Assembly: GCF_020099395.1 (NCBI RefSeq) | Contig: NZ_CP083590.1 | Location: forward strand, 2,604,001-2,668,000 | Length of the DNA stretch: 64,000 nucleotides | Direction of reading: 5' to 3' | Origin: Streptomyces mobaraensis | GTDB taxonomy: Bacteria; Actinomycetota; Actinomycetes; Streptomycetales; Streptomycetaceae | Shown: piece by piece, positions 27,900 through 36,628 of the stretch | Numbering within the stretch: position 1 is the first letter of the stretch | Layout of the letters: each line of letters opens with the position of its first letter | Translations under genes and position numbers: made by a program | Notes under the pieces: generated by a model | Database searches by the model: none | Told to the model about the DNA's origin: nothing | The model's input: the letters and a program-made list of their open reading frames with translations, nothing else

Positions 27900-27918
27900 C
27901 GGCCGGCCGTGCCGGCCG
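27900..27918. terminator. hairpin between convergent genes
   Basis: CGGCCGGC-CGT-GCCGGCCG lies between the stop of the membrane protein (27843) and the stop of the ferritin-like gene (27925). It is a short but GC-pure stem that could serve both strands. Confidence 0.5.
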
Positions 27919-27924
27919 CCCCGC

Positions 27925-28671
27925 CTACGCGGCCAGCCCCAGCGCGGCCATCCGCTTGGTGTGCGCCTCGGTGATCCGGGAGAACATCTTCCCGACCTCC
28001 GCGAGGTCGAAGCCGTCGGCCACCCCGCCGACCAGCATCGTCGACAGGGCGTCACGGTCGGCGACGACCCGCTGCGCCTGCGACAGCGCCTCGCCCATCA
28101 GCCGCCGCGCCCACAGCGCCAGCCGGCCGCCGACCCGCGGCTCGGCCTCGATCGCGGCCCGCACCTTCTCGACCGCGAACGTGGCGTGCCCGGTGTCGTC
28201 GAGGACGGTCAGCACCAGCGCCCGGGTGTCGGAGTCCAGCCGGGCCGCGACCTCCCGGTAGAAGTCACTGGCGATCGAGTCGCCCACATACGCCTTGACC
28301 AGGCCCTCCAGCCAGTCCGAGGGGGCCGTCTGGCCGTGGAACTCGTCCAGCGCGGCGGCGAAGGGCTCCATCGCCGCGGTCGGCTCGACGTCGATCGCCG
28401 CGAGCCGGTCGCGCAGCCGCTGGAAGTGCTGGAACTCGGCGGCGGCCATCTTGGCCAGTTCCGCCTTGTCACCCAGCGTCGGCGCCAGCTTGGCGTCCTC
28501 CGCCAGCCGCTCGAAGGCGGCCAGCTCGCCGTAGGCGAGTGCGCCGAGCAGGTCCACGACCGCGGCGCGGTAACGGGGGTCGGCGGACGCCTGGGCCCAG
28601 TCCTGGGCGGCGATTCCGGTGAGTTCCTCGGCGGGGCCCGTGGCCGCCGCTGCCTTGTCGGACGTCTCCAT
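27925..28671 (-). CDS. ferritin-like domain protein
   Basis: A 248-residue, almost entirely helical protein of the ferritin-like four-helix fold (GALAYGELAAFERLAEDAKL, AAAEFQHFQRLRDRLAAIDV, LDDTGHATFAVEKVRAA). Candidate di-metal ligands are Glu in AYGELAAFE and AAAEFQHF and His in DTGHATF. The family resembles the MiaE/tRNA-hydroxylase-like ferritin fold; enzymatic function is unproven. It lies next to the rhlE-type helicase as in mycobacteria. TAAGGT lies 7 bases upstream of the ATG, without a ribosome site. Confidence 0.85.
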   Translation of the reverse strand: METSDKAAAATGPAEELTGIAAQDWAQASADPRYRAAVVDLLGALAYGELAAFERLAEDAKLAPTLGDKAELAKMAAAEFQHFQRLRDRLAAIDVEPTAAMEPFAAALDEFHGQTAPSDWLEGLVKAYVGDSIASDFYREVAARLDSDTRALVLTVLDDTGHATFAVEKVRAAIEAEPRVGGRLALWARRLMGEALSQAQRVVADRDALSTMLVGGVADGFDLAEVGKMFSRITEAHTKRMAALGLAA

Positions 28672-28678
28672 GAACGGA

Positions 28679-28684
28679 ACCTTA
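28679..28684 (-). promoter_or_regulatory. candidate -10 box, leaderless promoter
   Basis: On the minus strand TAAGGT ends 7 bases before the ATG at 28671; there is no Shine-Dalgarno sequence. Confidence 0.4.
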
Positions 28685-29110
28685 GCCCGCTCCGCCGGAG
28701 ACGGAAGCCCCTGGTCAGCCAGGCGTCCACGAGGTCGGGGACGAATGGCCCGGGCGCGTATGCGCGGTTCCGGGGTAGAGTGCTATACGGCCCGCCGAGT
28801 ACGCCGAGCATGGTGTGCGTTCGACTGGCCGTCTCCATGCAGGTTCCTCCGGGAGTGAGTCCTCGGAGCGCCAGCGGATGCCCGGTCGGTGGCCCGATCG
28901 GCTTCCACCCGACCGACCGCCCTCCGCGCGGTGCGAACGAGTCGTCCGCACACCAGGAGGGATCCGCTCGCAGCACGTGTGCTCGCGCGAAGGCAGTGGT
29001 CCCGCGCCATCCGGCTCCCGCCGGAACGAGTACGACGGCGCGGTACGTACGGACTCCTCGTACGACCCCCTTCGCCGCCGCGTGCCGCGTCTCACAGAAG
29101 AGGCAGCACC
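28685..29110 (+). promoter_or_regulatory. long leader region of the DEAD-box helicase gene
   Basis: About 430 bases separate the divergent ferritin-like gene from the helicase. A possible -10 hexamer TAGAGT/TATACG occurs near 28775-28790, so a leader of about 300 bases is plausible. A long frame (28811-29124) crosses the helicase start but has no matching ribosome site. Long leaders are common for RNA-helicase genes that sense RNA folding or cold; no known riboswitch is recognised. Confidence 0.35.
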
Positions 29111-32100
29111 CTGAATACCCCTGACACCCAGAAGACCACGTTCCGAGAACTCGGGATCCTCCCCGAGACCGCCGAGGCGCTCGAGGCCGTCGGCATCCTC
29201 CACCCCTTCCCGATCCAGGAGATGACGCTCCCGGTCGCCCTCTCCGGCTCCGACGTCATCGGCCAGGCCAAGACCGGCACGGGCAAGACCCTCGGTTTCG
29301 GCCTCCCCCTGCTGGAGCGCGTCGTCGTCCCCGCCGACGTCGAGGCGGGCCGGGCCAAGCCCGAGCAGCTGACCGACGCGCCGCAGGCCCTCATCGTCGT
29401 CCCCACCCGTGAGCTCTGCCAGCAGGTCACCAACGACCTGCTCACCGCCGGCAAGGTGCGCAACGTGCGCGTCCAGGCCATCTACGGCGGCCGGGCGTAC
29501 GAGCCGCAGGTCGAGGCGCTCAAGGCCGGCTGCGACGTCGTCGTCGGCACCCCCGGCCGGCTGCTCGACCTCGCCGGCCAGAAGAAGCTGGATCTGGGCA
29601 ACGTCAAGGCGCTGGTGCTGGACGAGGCCGACGAGATGCTCGACCTGGGCTTCCTGCCCGACGTCGAGCGCATCATCACCCTGCTGCCGGCCAAGCGGCA
29701 GACCATGCTCTTCTCGGCGACCATGCCGGGCGCGGTCATCTCGCTGGCCCGCCGCTACATGTCGCAGCCGACGCACATCCGCGCCACCTCGCCGGACGGC
29801 GAGGGCCAGACGGTCGCCAACATCGCGCAGCACGTCTTCCGCGCCCACAACATGGACAAGCCGGAGATGGTCGCCCGCATCCTCCAGGCGGAGGGCCGCG
29901 ACCGCGCGATGATCTTCTGCCGGACCAAGCGGACCGCCGCCGACATCTCCGAGCAGCTCATCCGCCGCGGCTTCGCCGCCGGCGCGGTCCACGGCGACCT
30001 CGGCCAGGGCGCCCGCGAGCAGGCGCTGCGCGCGTTCCGCAACGGCAAGGTCGACGTGCTGGTCTGCACCGACGTCGCCGCGCGCGGCATCGACGTCGAC
30101 AACGTCACCCACGTCGTCAACTACCAGACGCCCGAGGACGAGAAGACCTACCTGCACCGCATCGGCCGCACCGGCCGGGCGGGCAAGTCCGGTACGGCCG
30201 TGACGCTGGTCGACTGGGACGACGTCCCGCGCTGGAAGCTCATCAACAAGGCGCTGGAACTGCCCTTCGACGACCCGGAGGAGACGTACTCCACCTCCGC
30301 GCACCTCTTCGAGGCGCTGGGCATCCCCGCCGGCACCAAGGGCATCCTGCCGCGCTCGCGGCGGACCCTGGCCGGGCTGGAGGCCGAGGAGATCGAGGAC
30401 CTCGGCGAGACGGGCGGCCGTGGGGCCGGCCGGGGCCGCGGCTCCAAGGACGCCCGGGGCGACCGTGACGGACGCGGCGCCCGGGACGGTCGTGGCGAGC
30501 GGAGCGACCGAGGCGAGCCGGAGGTTGCCGGCGAGCGCGCTGAGCGCACCCGTACGCCGCGGCAGCGCCGGCGGACGCGCTCCGGCGCCACGCTGGAGGC
30601 GGCGACGACCGCCGCGCCGACGTTCGTCGCTCCGGAGGCCGCAGCGGAGACTGCTGTGACGGCCGAGACCGCCGTGACCGTCGTGACGGAGAACGCCGCC
30701 CCTGCGGCGGCACCGGCCACGACGGCTCCCGAGACGCCCGCCCGTCCGCGCCGCCGTCGCCGGACGCGCGGCACGGCCCCGTCGGCGGCTGCGCAGGCCG
30801 TCGCCCAGCCGGAGGCTCCCGCCGCGTCGCCCGCCGCCGCCCCGGCGGCCGAGGCACCCGCGAAGTCCGCGGCGCCCGCGGTGTCTGCGGCGCCCACGGC
30901 GTCTGCGGACAGGACCGCCCGAGCCGCCACGGCCCCGAAGACGTCCGTGGTCACGGCGCAGGCCCCCGAGCCGGAGGCCCCGGCCCGTCCGCGCCGCCGC
31001 GCCCGGACCGCCGCGCCCCGGCAGGGGAGCACGTCGCTGCCGTCGCAGGCCGTGTCGGCCGGGGGCGGCCGTACCGCGCGTCCGCGGTACGCGGCTCCGG
31101 CCACGGCCGTGCCGGAAGGCGAGTTCGAGACCGTCGAGACCGCTCTCCTACGCGTGCAGGCGGCCGCCCGGGCCGCCGCCGAGGCGAAGGCCGCGGCCGC
31201 CGCTTCCGCGGCCCCGGCCGAGGCGCCGGTGGCTCCGGCCGCCGAAGCCGAGACCGCTCCCGTGAAGCGGGCGCGTCGGGCCGCCACGCGTACGGTGACC
31301 TCGCTCGGCGCGGACACCGCGCCGACGGCCGAGCCCGTTGCGGAGCCGGCCGCCGCCGAGGCACCGGCCGCGCCGGCGAAGCGGACGCGACGCGTCGCCA
31401 CGCGTACGGTCACTTCTCTCGGTGCGGAGACCGCGCCGACGGCCGAGCCCGTGGCCGAGCCGGTCGCCGAGGCACCGGCCGCGCCGGCCGCCCCCGCGAA
31501 GCGGACCCGGCGCGTCGCCACGCGGGCCGTCACCACGCTCGGTGCGGACGCCGCCCCGGTGGCTGCGGCAGTCGAGCCGGCACCGGTCGAGCCGGTGGCC
31601 GCCGAGCCGGTGAAGCGCGCCCGACGGGTCGCCAAGCGGGCCGTCACCACCCTGGGCGCGGACGCGCCGGAGGCACCGGCCGCCGAGGTGGCCGAGGCCG
31701 CCGAGCCCGTGAAGCGGACCCGGCGGACGGTCAAGCGCGCGGAGGCGGCTCCGGCCGTCGACGCCGCCGAGACTGCCGAGGCCGCCGAGCCCGTGAAGCG
31801 CACGCGTCGGACCGCCAAGCGCGCCGAAGCGGCTCCGGCCGTCGACGCCGCCGAGACCGCCGAGGCCCCCGAGCCCGTGAAGCGCACGCGCGCCGCCAAG
31901 AAGACCGCCGCCGCGCCGGTGGAGGACGAGGCGGCCGCCACGCCGGTCAAGCGGACGCGCAAGCGCGTGACCAAGGCTGCCGACACCGCGGCCGCCGAGC
32001 CGGAGCAGACCGCCGTGGCGGAGGAGCCGGCCAAGCCGAAGCGGACGCGGGTGGCGAAGAAGGCCGCTGCCGCGCCGGTCGCCGAGAGTGAGGCCTCCGA

Positions 32101-32290
32101 GGCGAAGCCGAAGCGGGCTCGGGCGGCCAAGAAGGCTGCTGCGGCGCCGGTTGCCGAGGGCGAGGTCAAGCCGAAGCGGGTTCGCGCGACCAAGAAGGTT
32201 GCCGACGTGCCCGTGGCGGAGGCCGAGGCCAAGCCGAAGCGCACTCGGGCGGTCAAGAAGGCCGTCGCCGAGGCGGAGGTCGTGGCCTAA
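29111..32290 (+). CDS. rhlE: RhlE-type DEAD-box RNA helicase with long basic repetitive C-terminus
   Basis: A 1059-residue protein. Residues 1-400 are the helicase core: Q motif with FPIQ, motif I AKTGTGKT, motif II DEAD, motif III SAT, and motif VI HRIGRTGRAG. The remainder, about 630 residues, is low-complexity Ala/Pro/Glu with many KRTRR clusters and a repeated unit AKRTRRVATRxVTxLGA, ending in histone-H1-like PKRTRxxKKA repeats; it probably binds RNA. Only CTG 29111 fits the AAGAGG ribosome site 7 bases upstream and the expected N-terminus (NTPDTQKTTFRELGILPETA); no ATG or GTG is suitably placed. Confidence 0.9.
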   Translation: MNTPDTQKTTFRELGILPETAEALEAVGILHPFPIQEMTLPVALSGSDVIGQAKTGTGKTLGFGLPLLERVVVPADVEAGRAKPEQLTDAPQALIVVPTRELCQQVTNDLLTAGKVRNVRVQAIYGGRAYEPQVEALKAGCDVVVGTPGRLLDLAGQKKLDLGNVKALVLDEADEMLDLGFLPDVERIITLLPAKRQTMLFSATMPGAVISLARRYMSQPTHIRATSPDGEGQTVANIAQHVFRAHNMDKPEMVARILQAEGRDRAMIFCRTKRTAADISEQLIRRGFAAGAVHGDLGQGAREQALRAFRNGKVDVLVCTDVAARGIDVDNVTHVVNYQTPEDEKTYLHRIGRTGRAGKSGTAVTLVDWDDVPRWKLINKALELPFDDPEETYSTSAHLFEALGIPAGTKGILPRSRRTLAGLEAEEIEDLGETGGRGAGRGRGSKDARGDRDGRGARDGRGERSDRGEPEVAGERAERTRTPRQRRRTRSGATLEAATTAAPTFVAPEAAAETAVTAETAVTVVTENAAPAAAPATTAPETPARPRRRRRTRGTAPSAAAQAVAQPEAPAASPAAAPAAEAPAKSAAPAVSAAPTASADRTARAATAPKTSVVTAQAPEPEAPARPRRRARTAAPRQGSTSLPSQAVSAGGGRTARPRYAAPATAVPEGEFETVETALLRVQAAARAAAEAKAAAAASAAPAEAPVAPAAEAETAPVKRARRAATRTVTSLGADTAPTAEPVAEPAAAEAPAAPAKRTRRVATRTVTSLGAETAPTAEPVAEPVAEAPAAPAAPAKRTRRVATRAVTTLGADAAPVAAAVEPAPVEPVAAEPVKRARRVAKRAVTTLGADAPEAPAAEVAEAAEPVKRTRRTVKRAEAAPAVDAAETAEAAEPVKRTRRTAKRAEAAPAVDAAETAEAPEPVKRTRAAKKTAAAPVEDEAAATPVKRTRKRVTKAADTAAAEPEQTAVAEEPAKPKRTRVAKKAAAAPVAESEASEAKPKRARAAKKAAAAPVAEGEVKPKRVRATKKVADVPVAEAEAKPKRTRAVKKAVAEAEVVA

Positions 32291-32295
32291 GGGGT

Positions 32296-32493
32296 TGGGC
32301 CCCAGCCCCGCCCTTTCACCGTTTCTTGCGGGGGCGAGCCCCCGCACCCCCGAGCGCGCCTGCGGCGCGCGTCCTCAAACGCCGGGCAGGCTGGTTTTCC
32401 AGCCTGTCCGGCGTTTGAGGACAACCGCGCGGAGCGCGGTTTCGGGGGTCTGGGGGCTCGCCCCCGGGAATCGGCGAAGGGGTGGGGCTGGGG
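32296..32493. repeat. dispersed inverted-repeat element, full copy (B)
   Basis: Two arms of about 97 bases mirror each other around the loop TTTT at 32395-32398. Each arm carries nested GC stems (GGGGGC...GCCCCC) and the signature GTCCTCAAACGCCGG / CCGGCGTTTGAGGAC next to the centre. It sits between convergent genes (helicase stop 32290, SDR stop 32502) and probably works as a bidirectional terminator. Related copies are at 43097 and 56036, with a half copy at 17531. Confidence 0.92.
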
Positions 32494-32501
32494 CAGCTCC
32501 C

Positions 32502-33272
32502 CTACGCGGCCAGCCCTCCGTCCACCGCCACCGAAGCCCCCGTCACGTATCCGGCGGAAGGCGCCGCCAAGTGGGCGACCGTCCCCGCGACCTCCTCCGG
32601 CCGCGCGTACCGCCCAACCGCCGTCGCCCCCGCCTGCGCCTCCGCGAACGGCCCGTCCGCCGGGTTCATGTCCGTGTCGACGGGACCGGGGTGGACGATG
32701 TTGACGGTGACCCCGGCCGGGCCGAGCTCGCGGGCGAGGGATTTGGTGAGGCCGGTGAGAGCCGCCTTGCTGGTGGCGTAGAGCGTGCCGCCCGCGAACG
32801 GCACGTGCTGCGTCATACAGCTGCCGATCATGATGATGCGCCCGCCCGCGCCGAGGTGCCGCACGGCCGCCTGGGTGGCCAGGTAGACGCCGCGGACGTT
32901 CACGGCCAGGACCCGGTCGACGTCCTCCTCGGTCAGCTCGCCGATCGGGCCGAGGGCGCCGACGCCCGCGTTGTTGACGAGGACGTCGAGGCGTCCGAAC
33001 GCGGAGACGGTCGCGTCCACCGCGTCGCGTACGGCCGTGGCGTCCGCCGCGTCGGCGCGGAGGGCGAGGGCGCGCCGGCCGAGTGCCTTCACCTCGGCGA
33101 CGACGTCCGTCGCGGCCCGCTCGTTCGACTGGTAGGTGAAGGCGACGTCCGCGCCGCCCGCCGCGAGGCGGAGGACGACGGCGCGGCCGATGCCCCGGCT
33201 GCCGCCGGTGACGAGGGCGGCGCGGCCGTCGAACTCGACGGGGACCACTGCGTTGTTCACTGTGTTCTGCAT
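32502..33272 (-). CDS. short-chain dehydrogenase/reductase (SDR)
   Basis: A 256-residue classical SDR. The cofactor loop TGGSRGIG is near residue 22, the NNAG motif follows at VLVNNAGVG, catalytic Ser is in MIGSCM, and the Tyr/Lys pair is in YATSK. The C-terminal PGPVDTDMNP and TGASVAVDGG are typical of FabG-like oxidoreductases. The substrate is unknown; carbonyl reduction with NADPH is the usual reaction. It is divergent from the hydrolase at 33340 with only 67 bp between starts. Confidence 0.92.
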   Translation of the reverse strand: MQNTVNNAVVPVEFDGRAALVTGGSRGIGRAVVLRLAAGGADVAFTYQSNERAATDVVAEVKALGRRALALRADAADATAVRDAVDATVSAFGRLDVLVNNAGVGALGPIGELTEEDVDRVLAVNVRGVYLATQAAVRHLGAGGRIIMIGSCMTQHVPFAGGTLYATSKAALTGLTKSLARELGPAGVTVNIVHPGPVDTDMNPADGPFAEAQAGATAVGRYARPEEVAGTVAHLAAPSAGYVTGASVAVDGGLAA

Positions 33273-33327
33273 GCTTCGATCTTCTTCGTCCGGGATGCCC
33301 GGGACCGGCGGCCATCGGACGTCGCGT

Positions 33328-33333
33328 TAGCCT
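33328..33333 (+). promoter_or_regulatory. candidate -10 box, leaderless promoter
   Basis: TAGCCT ends 6 bases before the ATG at 33340, which has no Shine-Dalgarno sequence. Confidence 0.4.
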
Positions 33334-33339
33334 CGGACC

Positions 33340-34269
33340 ATGAGCAGGCCGCCGTTCCTCACCTTGCCCTCCTGTGCCCGCGCGTACCGGCTCGCCACCG
33401 CGCGCGGGGAGTTCGCCGTCCACGACGCCCGGCCGGCGGGCGAGCGCCGCGGCACGGTGCTGCTGGTGCCGGGGTTCACCGGCAGCAAGGAGGACTTCAT
33501 CGCCCTGCTGGAGCCTCTGGCCGAGGGCGGGTTCCGGGCCGTGGCGGTGGACGGGCGGGGGCAGTTCGAGACGCCCGGGCCCGACGACGCGTCGGCCTAC
33601 GGGCGGGAGGAGCTGGCCCTCGACGTGCTGGCCCAGGCCGCCGCGCTCGGCGACGGTCCGGTGCATCTGCTCGGCCACTCGCTCGGCGGGCTGATCGCCC
33701 GGGCGGCCGCGCTGCGCGACCCGCGCCCGTTCCGGTCGCTCACGCTGATGAGCAGTGGGCGGGGGCCGGTCTCCGCCGGGCAGCGGGAGCGCACCCGGCT
33801 GCTGGTCCACGCCCTTGAGGTGGTGGGGATGAGCATGGAGGAGGTGTGGCGGGAGATGCGGCGGCTGGACGCCGAGCAGGGCGGCGATCCGGAGGGGAGC
33901 ATCCTGCCGACAGAGCAGGGCGCGTTCCTGCACCGCCGCTGGCTGGCCACCCGTCCCGCACAACTCACCGCGACCGCGCGGCAGTTGATGACCGAGCCGG
34001 ACCGGGTCGCGGAGCTGGCACGGCTGCCGCTCCCGCTGTGCGTGGTCTCCGGCGCGGAGGACTACGCCTGGCCCGTGCCGGAGCTGGACGCCATGGCGGA
34101 GGAACTGTCCGCGCGGCGCGTGCTGATCGCGGGGGCGGGGCACTCGCCGAACGCCGAGGAGCCGGTGGCCACGGCCGCCCGGCTCCTGGAGTTCTGGTCC
34201 TCCCTGTCGAAGACCACCCCGTCGACCGGCTCCCCCTCGGCGGTCAGCAGCCCCGCGCCGCCTCGGTGA
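33340..34269 (+). CDS. alpha/beta hydrolase
   Basis: A 309-residue cytoplasmic hydrolase. LLVPGFTGSKEDF forms the oxyanion hole, the nucleophile Ser lies in GHSLGG, and the late His lies in AGAGHSPNAE with the acid in VSGAEDYAW. The 3' end runs 26 bp into the convergent VOC gene. TAGCCT lies 6 bases upstream of the ATG, giving a probable leaderless mRNA. The substrate is unknown. Confidence 0.88.
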   Translation: MSRPPFLTLPSCARAYRLATARGEFAVHDARPAGERRGTVLLVPGFTGSKEDFIALLEPLAEGGFRAVAVDGRGQFETPGPDDASAYGREELALDVLAQAAALGDGPVHLLGHSLGGLIARAAALRDPRPFRSLTLMSSGRGPVSAGQRERTRLLVHALEVVGMSMEEVWREMRRLDAEQGGDPEGSILPTEQGAFLHRRWLATRPAQLTATARQLMTEPDRVAELARLPLPLCVVSGAEDYAWPVPELDAMAEELSARRVLIAGAGHSPNAEEPVATAARLLEFWSSLSKTTPSTGSPSAVSSPAPPR

Positions 34270-35020
34270 CGGTGAAGATGCCGCCCTCGGGGTCGCAGAG
34301 GGTCGCCTCCGGGCCGACCCGGGAGGTGGCCGGCTCGGCGACGACCGAGCCGCCCGCCGCCTGGGCCGCCTCGACGGCCTTCTCCACGTTGTCCACCCGG
34401 AAGTAGACGTGCCAGCGCGGCCGGACCTTGGGGTCGGGCGCCGCCTCGACGGCGCCGCCGCGCAGGCAGGCCACCGTCTGGCCGGCCACCCGCACCATCA
34501 CCACGTCGTCCTCGTAGCGCACGTCCGTCTCCCGGCTGTCCCACTGGAAGACGCCGCCGTAGAAGAGGGCGGCGTCGAAGCAGTCGCGGGTGCGCAGTTC
34601 CAGCCAGGCGGGGGCGGCGCCGCTGCCGATGCTCCAGTCGCGCAGCACCCGCCCCTCCCAGAACCCGAAGACCGCGCCGTCCGGGTCGGCGGCCAGCACG
34701 GCCCGGCCGCCGCCGAAGGCGAGCGGGCCGACGGCGACGGTGCCGCCGCGCTCGCGGACCCGCGCGGCGGCCGTGTCCGCGTCGTCCACGGCGAAGTAGC
34801 TGCTCCAGTGGACGGCGACGCCCATCCGGCGGGCGACGTTGCCCAGTCCGGCGACCGGCCGGCCGCCGGAGAGCGCCACGCAGAAGTCCTCGCCCAGCGA
34901 CCCCTGCCGGAAGGTCCAGCCGAGCACCGCGCCGTAGAACCGCTGCGCCGCGCCGAGGTCGCCGGTCAACAGGCTCACCCAGCAGGGCGTCCCCGGCCCC
35001 GCGCGCTCGGAAGCCGACAT
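34244..35020 (-). CDS. tandem VOC-domain (glyoxalase/bleomycin-resistance fold) protein
   Basis: A 258-residue protein with two VOC domains. The first begins TPCWVSLLTGDLGAAQRFYG, the second AWLELRTRDCFDAALFYGGV. The order SDVxxAxxFYxxVLGW-like then DPxGAxFxxW is visible in each (LGWTFRQG, DPDGAVFGFWEG; QWDSRETD, DPEGGIFTV). VOC proteins bind a divalent metal and act as lyases, dioxygenases or resistance proteins; this one resembles the CFP32-like group. I chose ATG 35020 because the VOC fold starts there. It overlaps the convergent hydrolase. Confidence 0.85.
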   Translation of the reverse strand: MSASERAGPGTPCWVSLLTGDLGAAQRFYGAVLGWTFRQGSLGEDFCVALSGGRPVAGLGNVARRMGVAVHWSSYFAVDDADTAAARVRERGGTVAVGPLAFGGGRAVLAADPDGAVFGFWEGRVLRDWSIGSGAAPAWLELRTRDCFDAALFYGGVFQWDSRETDVRYEDDVVMVRVAGQTVACLRGGAVEAAPDPKVRPRWHVYFRVDNVEKAVEAAQAAGGSVVAEPATSRVGPEATLCDPEGGIFTVTEAARGC

Positions 35021-35218
35021 GGCCGATCGCCTCGTTTCTCTTGTCCGGTACTCCAGCGGTGACGGGCGGCCGGCGCGCGTCGGGCCGCGACCCACCCGTA
35101 GCAAGGGTTCCACTCGGTCCTCCGGCGCGCATTCCGGCACGCGCGTCCCGCGCGCAGTTCTTCCCCCCGGCGTATGCCCCCGTTCCGTCACTCCATCCCC
35201 GTTCGCTTCACCGGTGCC

Positions 35219-36145
35219 TCAGAACCTCATCCGGAGGTGGTCCCAGAAGCCGTCGCGGAGCGCCCGGCGCAGGTCCGCGTGGCCGCGGAGGGACAGGCCC
35301 AGCAGCGCCTCGGCGGCGACCAGCAGCTCCTGGTCGACGGCGCCGGGGAGGTAGGGGTGGCTGGGGAGGAGCTCGGCCAGGGCGTCCGGGCCCCGGGCGC
35401 CGAGCCACTCGGAGGCGACCCGGGCGCCGACGAACCGCACCTCGTCGCGTTCCGGGACCGTCCCCCGGTGCGCCGGCGCCTCGACGGCCGGCTCGGGGGC
35501 GGCCCGCCGGGTCACATAGGGCTCGCAGAACTCCCGGTCGAAGGTGCGCCGGCTGTCGACCTCCCAGAGCAGCGGGTCCGCCTGGTTGCGGCCGCCCGGG
35601 GCCTCGATGCCCCAGAGGTGGACGCGGGCGCCGTAGCCCTGCGCGGCCTCGACGGCGGAGACCAGGTCCTCGTCGCCGCCGACGAGCACGGCGTCGCTGA
35701 TCGCCCGGTGCCGGGCCAGGGTCTCCAGGTCGGTGCGGATCAGGGAGTCGACGCCCTTCTGCTGGTTGTGGGCGTTGAGGTTGCCGAGCCGGACCTTGAC
35801 GTCGGGGAGCTCGGCGATGGCCTGCTGCTCGGCGGTGTGGATGCGGCGGCGGGCGCCGTCATACCAGTAGACGCGCAGCAGCCGGCTGTCGGGGAAGATC
35901 GTCCGCGCCTTGTCGATGAACGCCTCGATCAGGCCCTCGGCGTCGAGCTCGATGGCCCGGCGGTCCTCGCTGCCGACGACGAGGCGGCCGGCGGCGGCGT
36001 AGGCGTAGCCGGCGTCCACGAAGACGGCGTGGGTAGCGGGGGTGGTCGCGACCTCGGCGAGGACGCGGGTGAGCAGTGCGTTGGTGTGCTCGATACCGGC
36101 GACGACCTCGGCCAGGCCGGGCGCGTCCGGGTGTTCTTCGGTCAT
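35219..36145 (-). CDS. NYN-domain (PIN-like) protein
   Basis: A 308-residue protein. Residues about 35-190 are an NYN domain, a PIN-like fold found in RNases: HAVFVDAGYAYAAAG supplies the first Asp, LLRVYWYDGARR and GVDSLIRTDLETLA the middle acidic residues, and DAVLVGGDEDLVSAVEAAQG the last pair. The C-terminal 100 residues are a separate helical region (RVASEWLGARG ... LRRALRDGFWDHLRMRF). The acidic set supports metal-dependent nuclease activity on RNA. I chose ATG 36145; a GTG at 36172 would add nine residues. Neither has a good ribosome site. Confidence 0.85.
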   Translation of the reverse strand: MTEEHPDAPGLAEVVAGIEHTNALLTRVLAEVATTPATHAVFVDAGYAYAAAGRLVVGSEDRRAIELDAEGLIEAFIDKARTIFPDSRLLRVYWYDGARRRIHTAEQQAIAELPDVKVRLGNLNAHNQQKGVDSLIRTDLETLARHRAISDAVLVGGDEDLVSAVEAAQGYGARVHLWGIEAPGGRNQADPLLWEVDSRRTFDREFCEPYVTRRAAPEPAVEAPAHRGTVPERDEVRFVGARVASEWLGARGPDALAELLPSHPYLPGAVDQELLVAAEALLGLSLRGHADLRRALRDGFWDHLRMRF

Positions 36146-36172
36146 GTGGGGGGCTCGCTCGCTCGAAAACAC

Positions 36173-36184
36173 TACCGGTCAGTA
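36173..36184. promoter_or_regulatory. TetR-type operator-like palindrome
   Basis: TACCGGTCAGTA is a near-perfect palindrome of the TAC-n6-GTA type often bound by TetR repressors. It lies 28 bases upstream of the NYN gene in an unusually AT-rich patch (36180-36220). Confidence 0.35.
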
Positions 36185-36331
36185 ATTAGTCATGATAAAA
36201 ATTTCTTTAGCGTAGGGAATGTTTGCAGACAGCACCTCGTTGGACAGATTCGGAACGCGCCGCAGAGTGGCGGCGCCGTTTCCTGTTCTCGCGAAGTTCT
36301 CCTCAGGAGGATCAGACGAAGGGAGAAGCCT

Positions 36332-36484
36332 GTGCGCTTCGAGATCATGCGACTGGACGACGTCGACGGCACCGCCCTCGACAGCACCGTCGTGGACGCC
36401 GCCTCCGTCAACCGGATCGTGCAGCAGGCCGCCTCGATCGGCCAGCGCATCTACATCCGCCCGGCCGACACCGCGACCCGGTGA
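36332..36484 (+). CDS. small conserved protein
   Basis: A 50-residue protein beginning MRFEIMRLDDVDGTALDSTV and ending RIYIRPADTATR, with a helix in between (DAASVNRIVQQAASIGQRI). It is preceded by an AGGGAGAAG ribosome site and followed by a convergent hairpin terminator. I recall near-identical short proteins in other Streptomyces genomes but no function. It has a folded, non-repetitive composition. Confidence 0.75.
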   Translation: MRFEIMRLDDVDGTALDSTVVDAASVNRIVQQAASIGQRIYIRPADTATR

Positions 36485-36528
36485 CAGGCTGAAAGAGTAC
36501 GCACGTCCGGCAGCCGTCGGACGCGGAA

Positions 36529-36560
36529 CGCCCCCGCACGGACCGTCCGTACGGGGGCGC
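36529..36560. terminator. bidirectional hairpin terminator
   Basis: CGCCCCCGCACGGAC and GTCCGTACGGGGGCG pair almost perfectly with a one-base centre. It lies between the stops of the small protein (36484) and MarC (36629). Confidence 0.75.
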
Positions 36561-36628
36561 TTCGCGTTCACGGGGGCGTACTCGGGCCGCCCGCGCGGGG
36601 GTTCACCGGGTGGGGATCGCCGGGTTGG

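Noticed and set aside
28811..29124. ORF crossing the helicase start as a possible upstream gene
   Set aside because: Poor codon bias, no ribosome site, no family; treated as leader sequence.
32296..32493. insertion sequence ends
   Set aside because: Long inverted repeat but no transposase or target duplication; related copies sit at gene ends like terminators.
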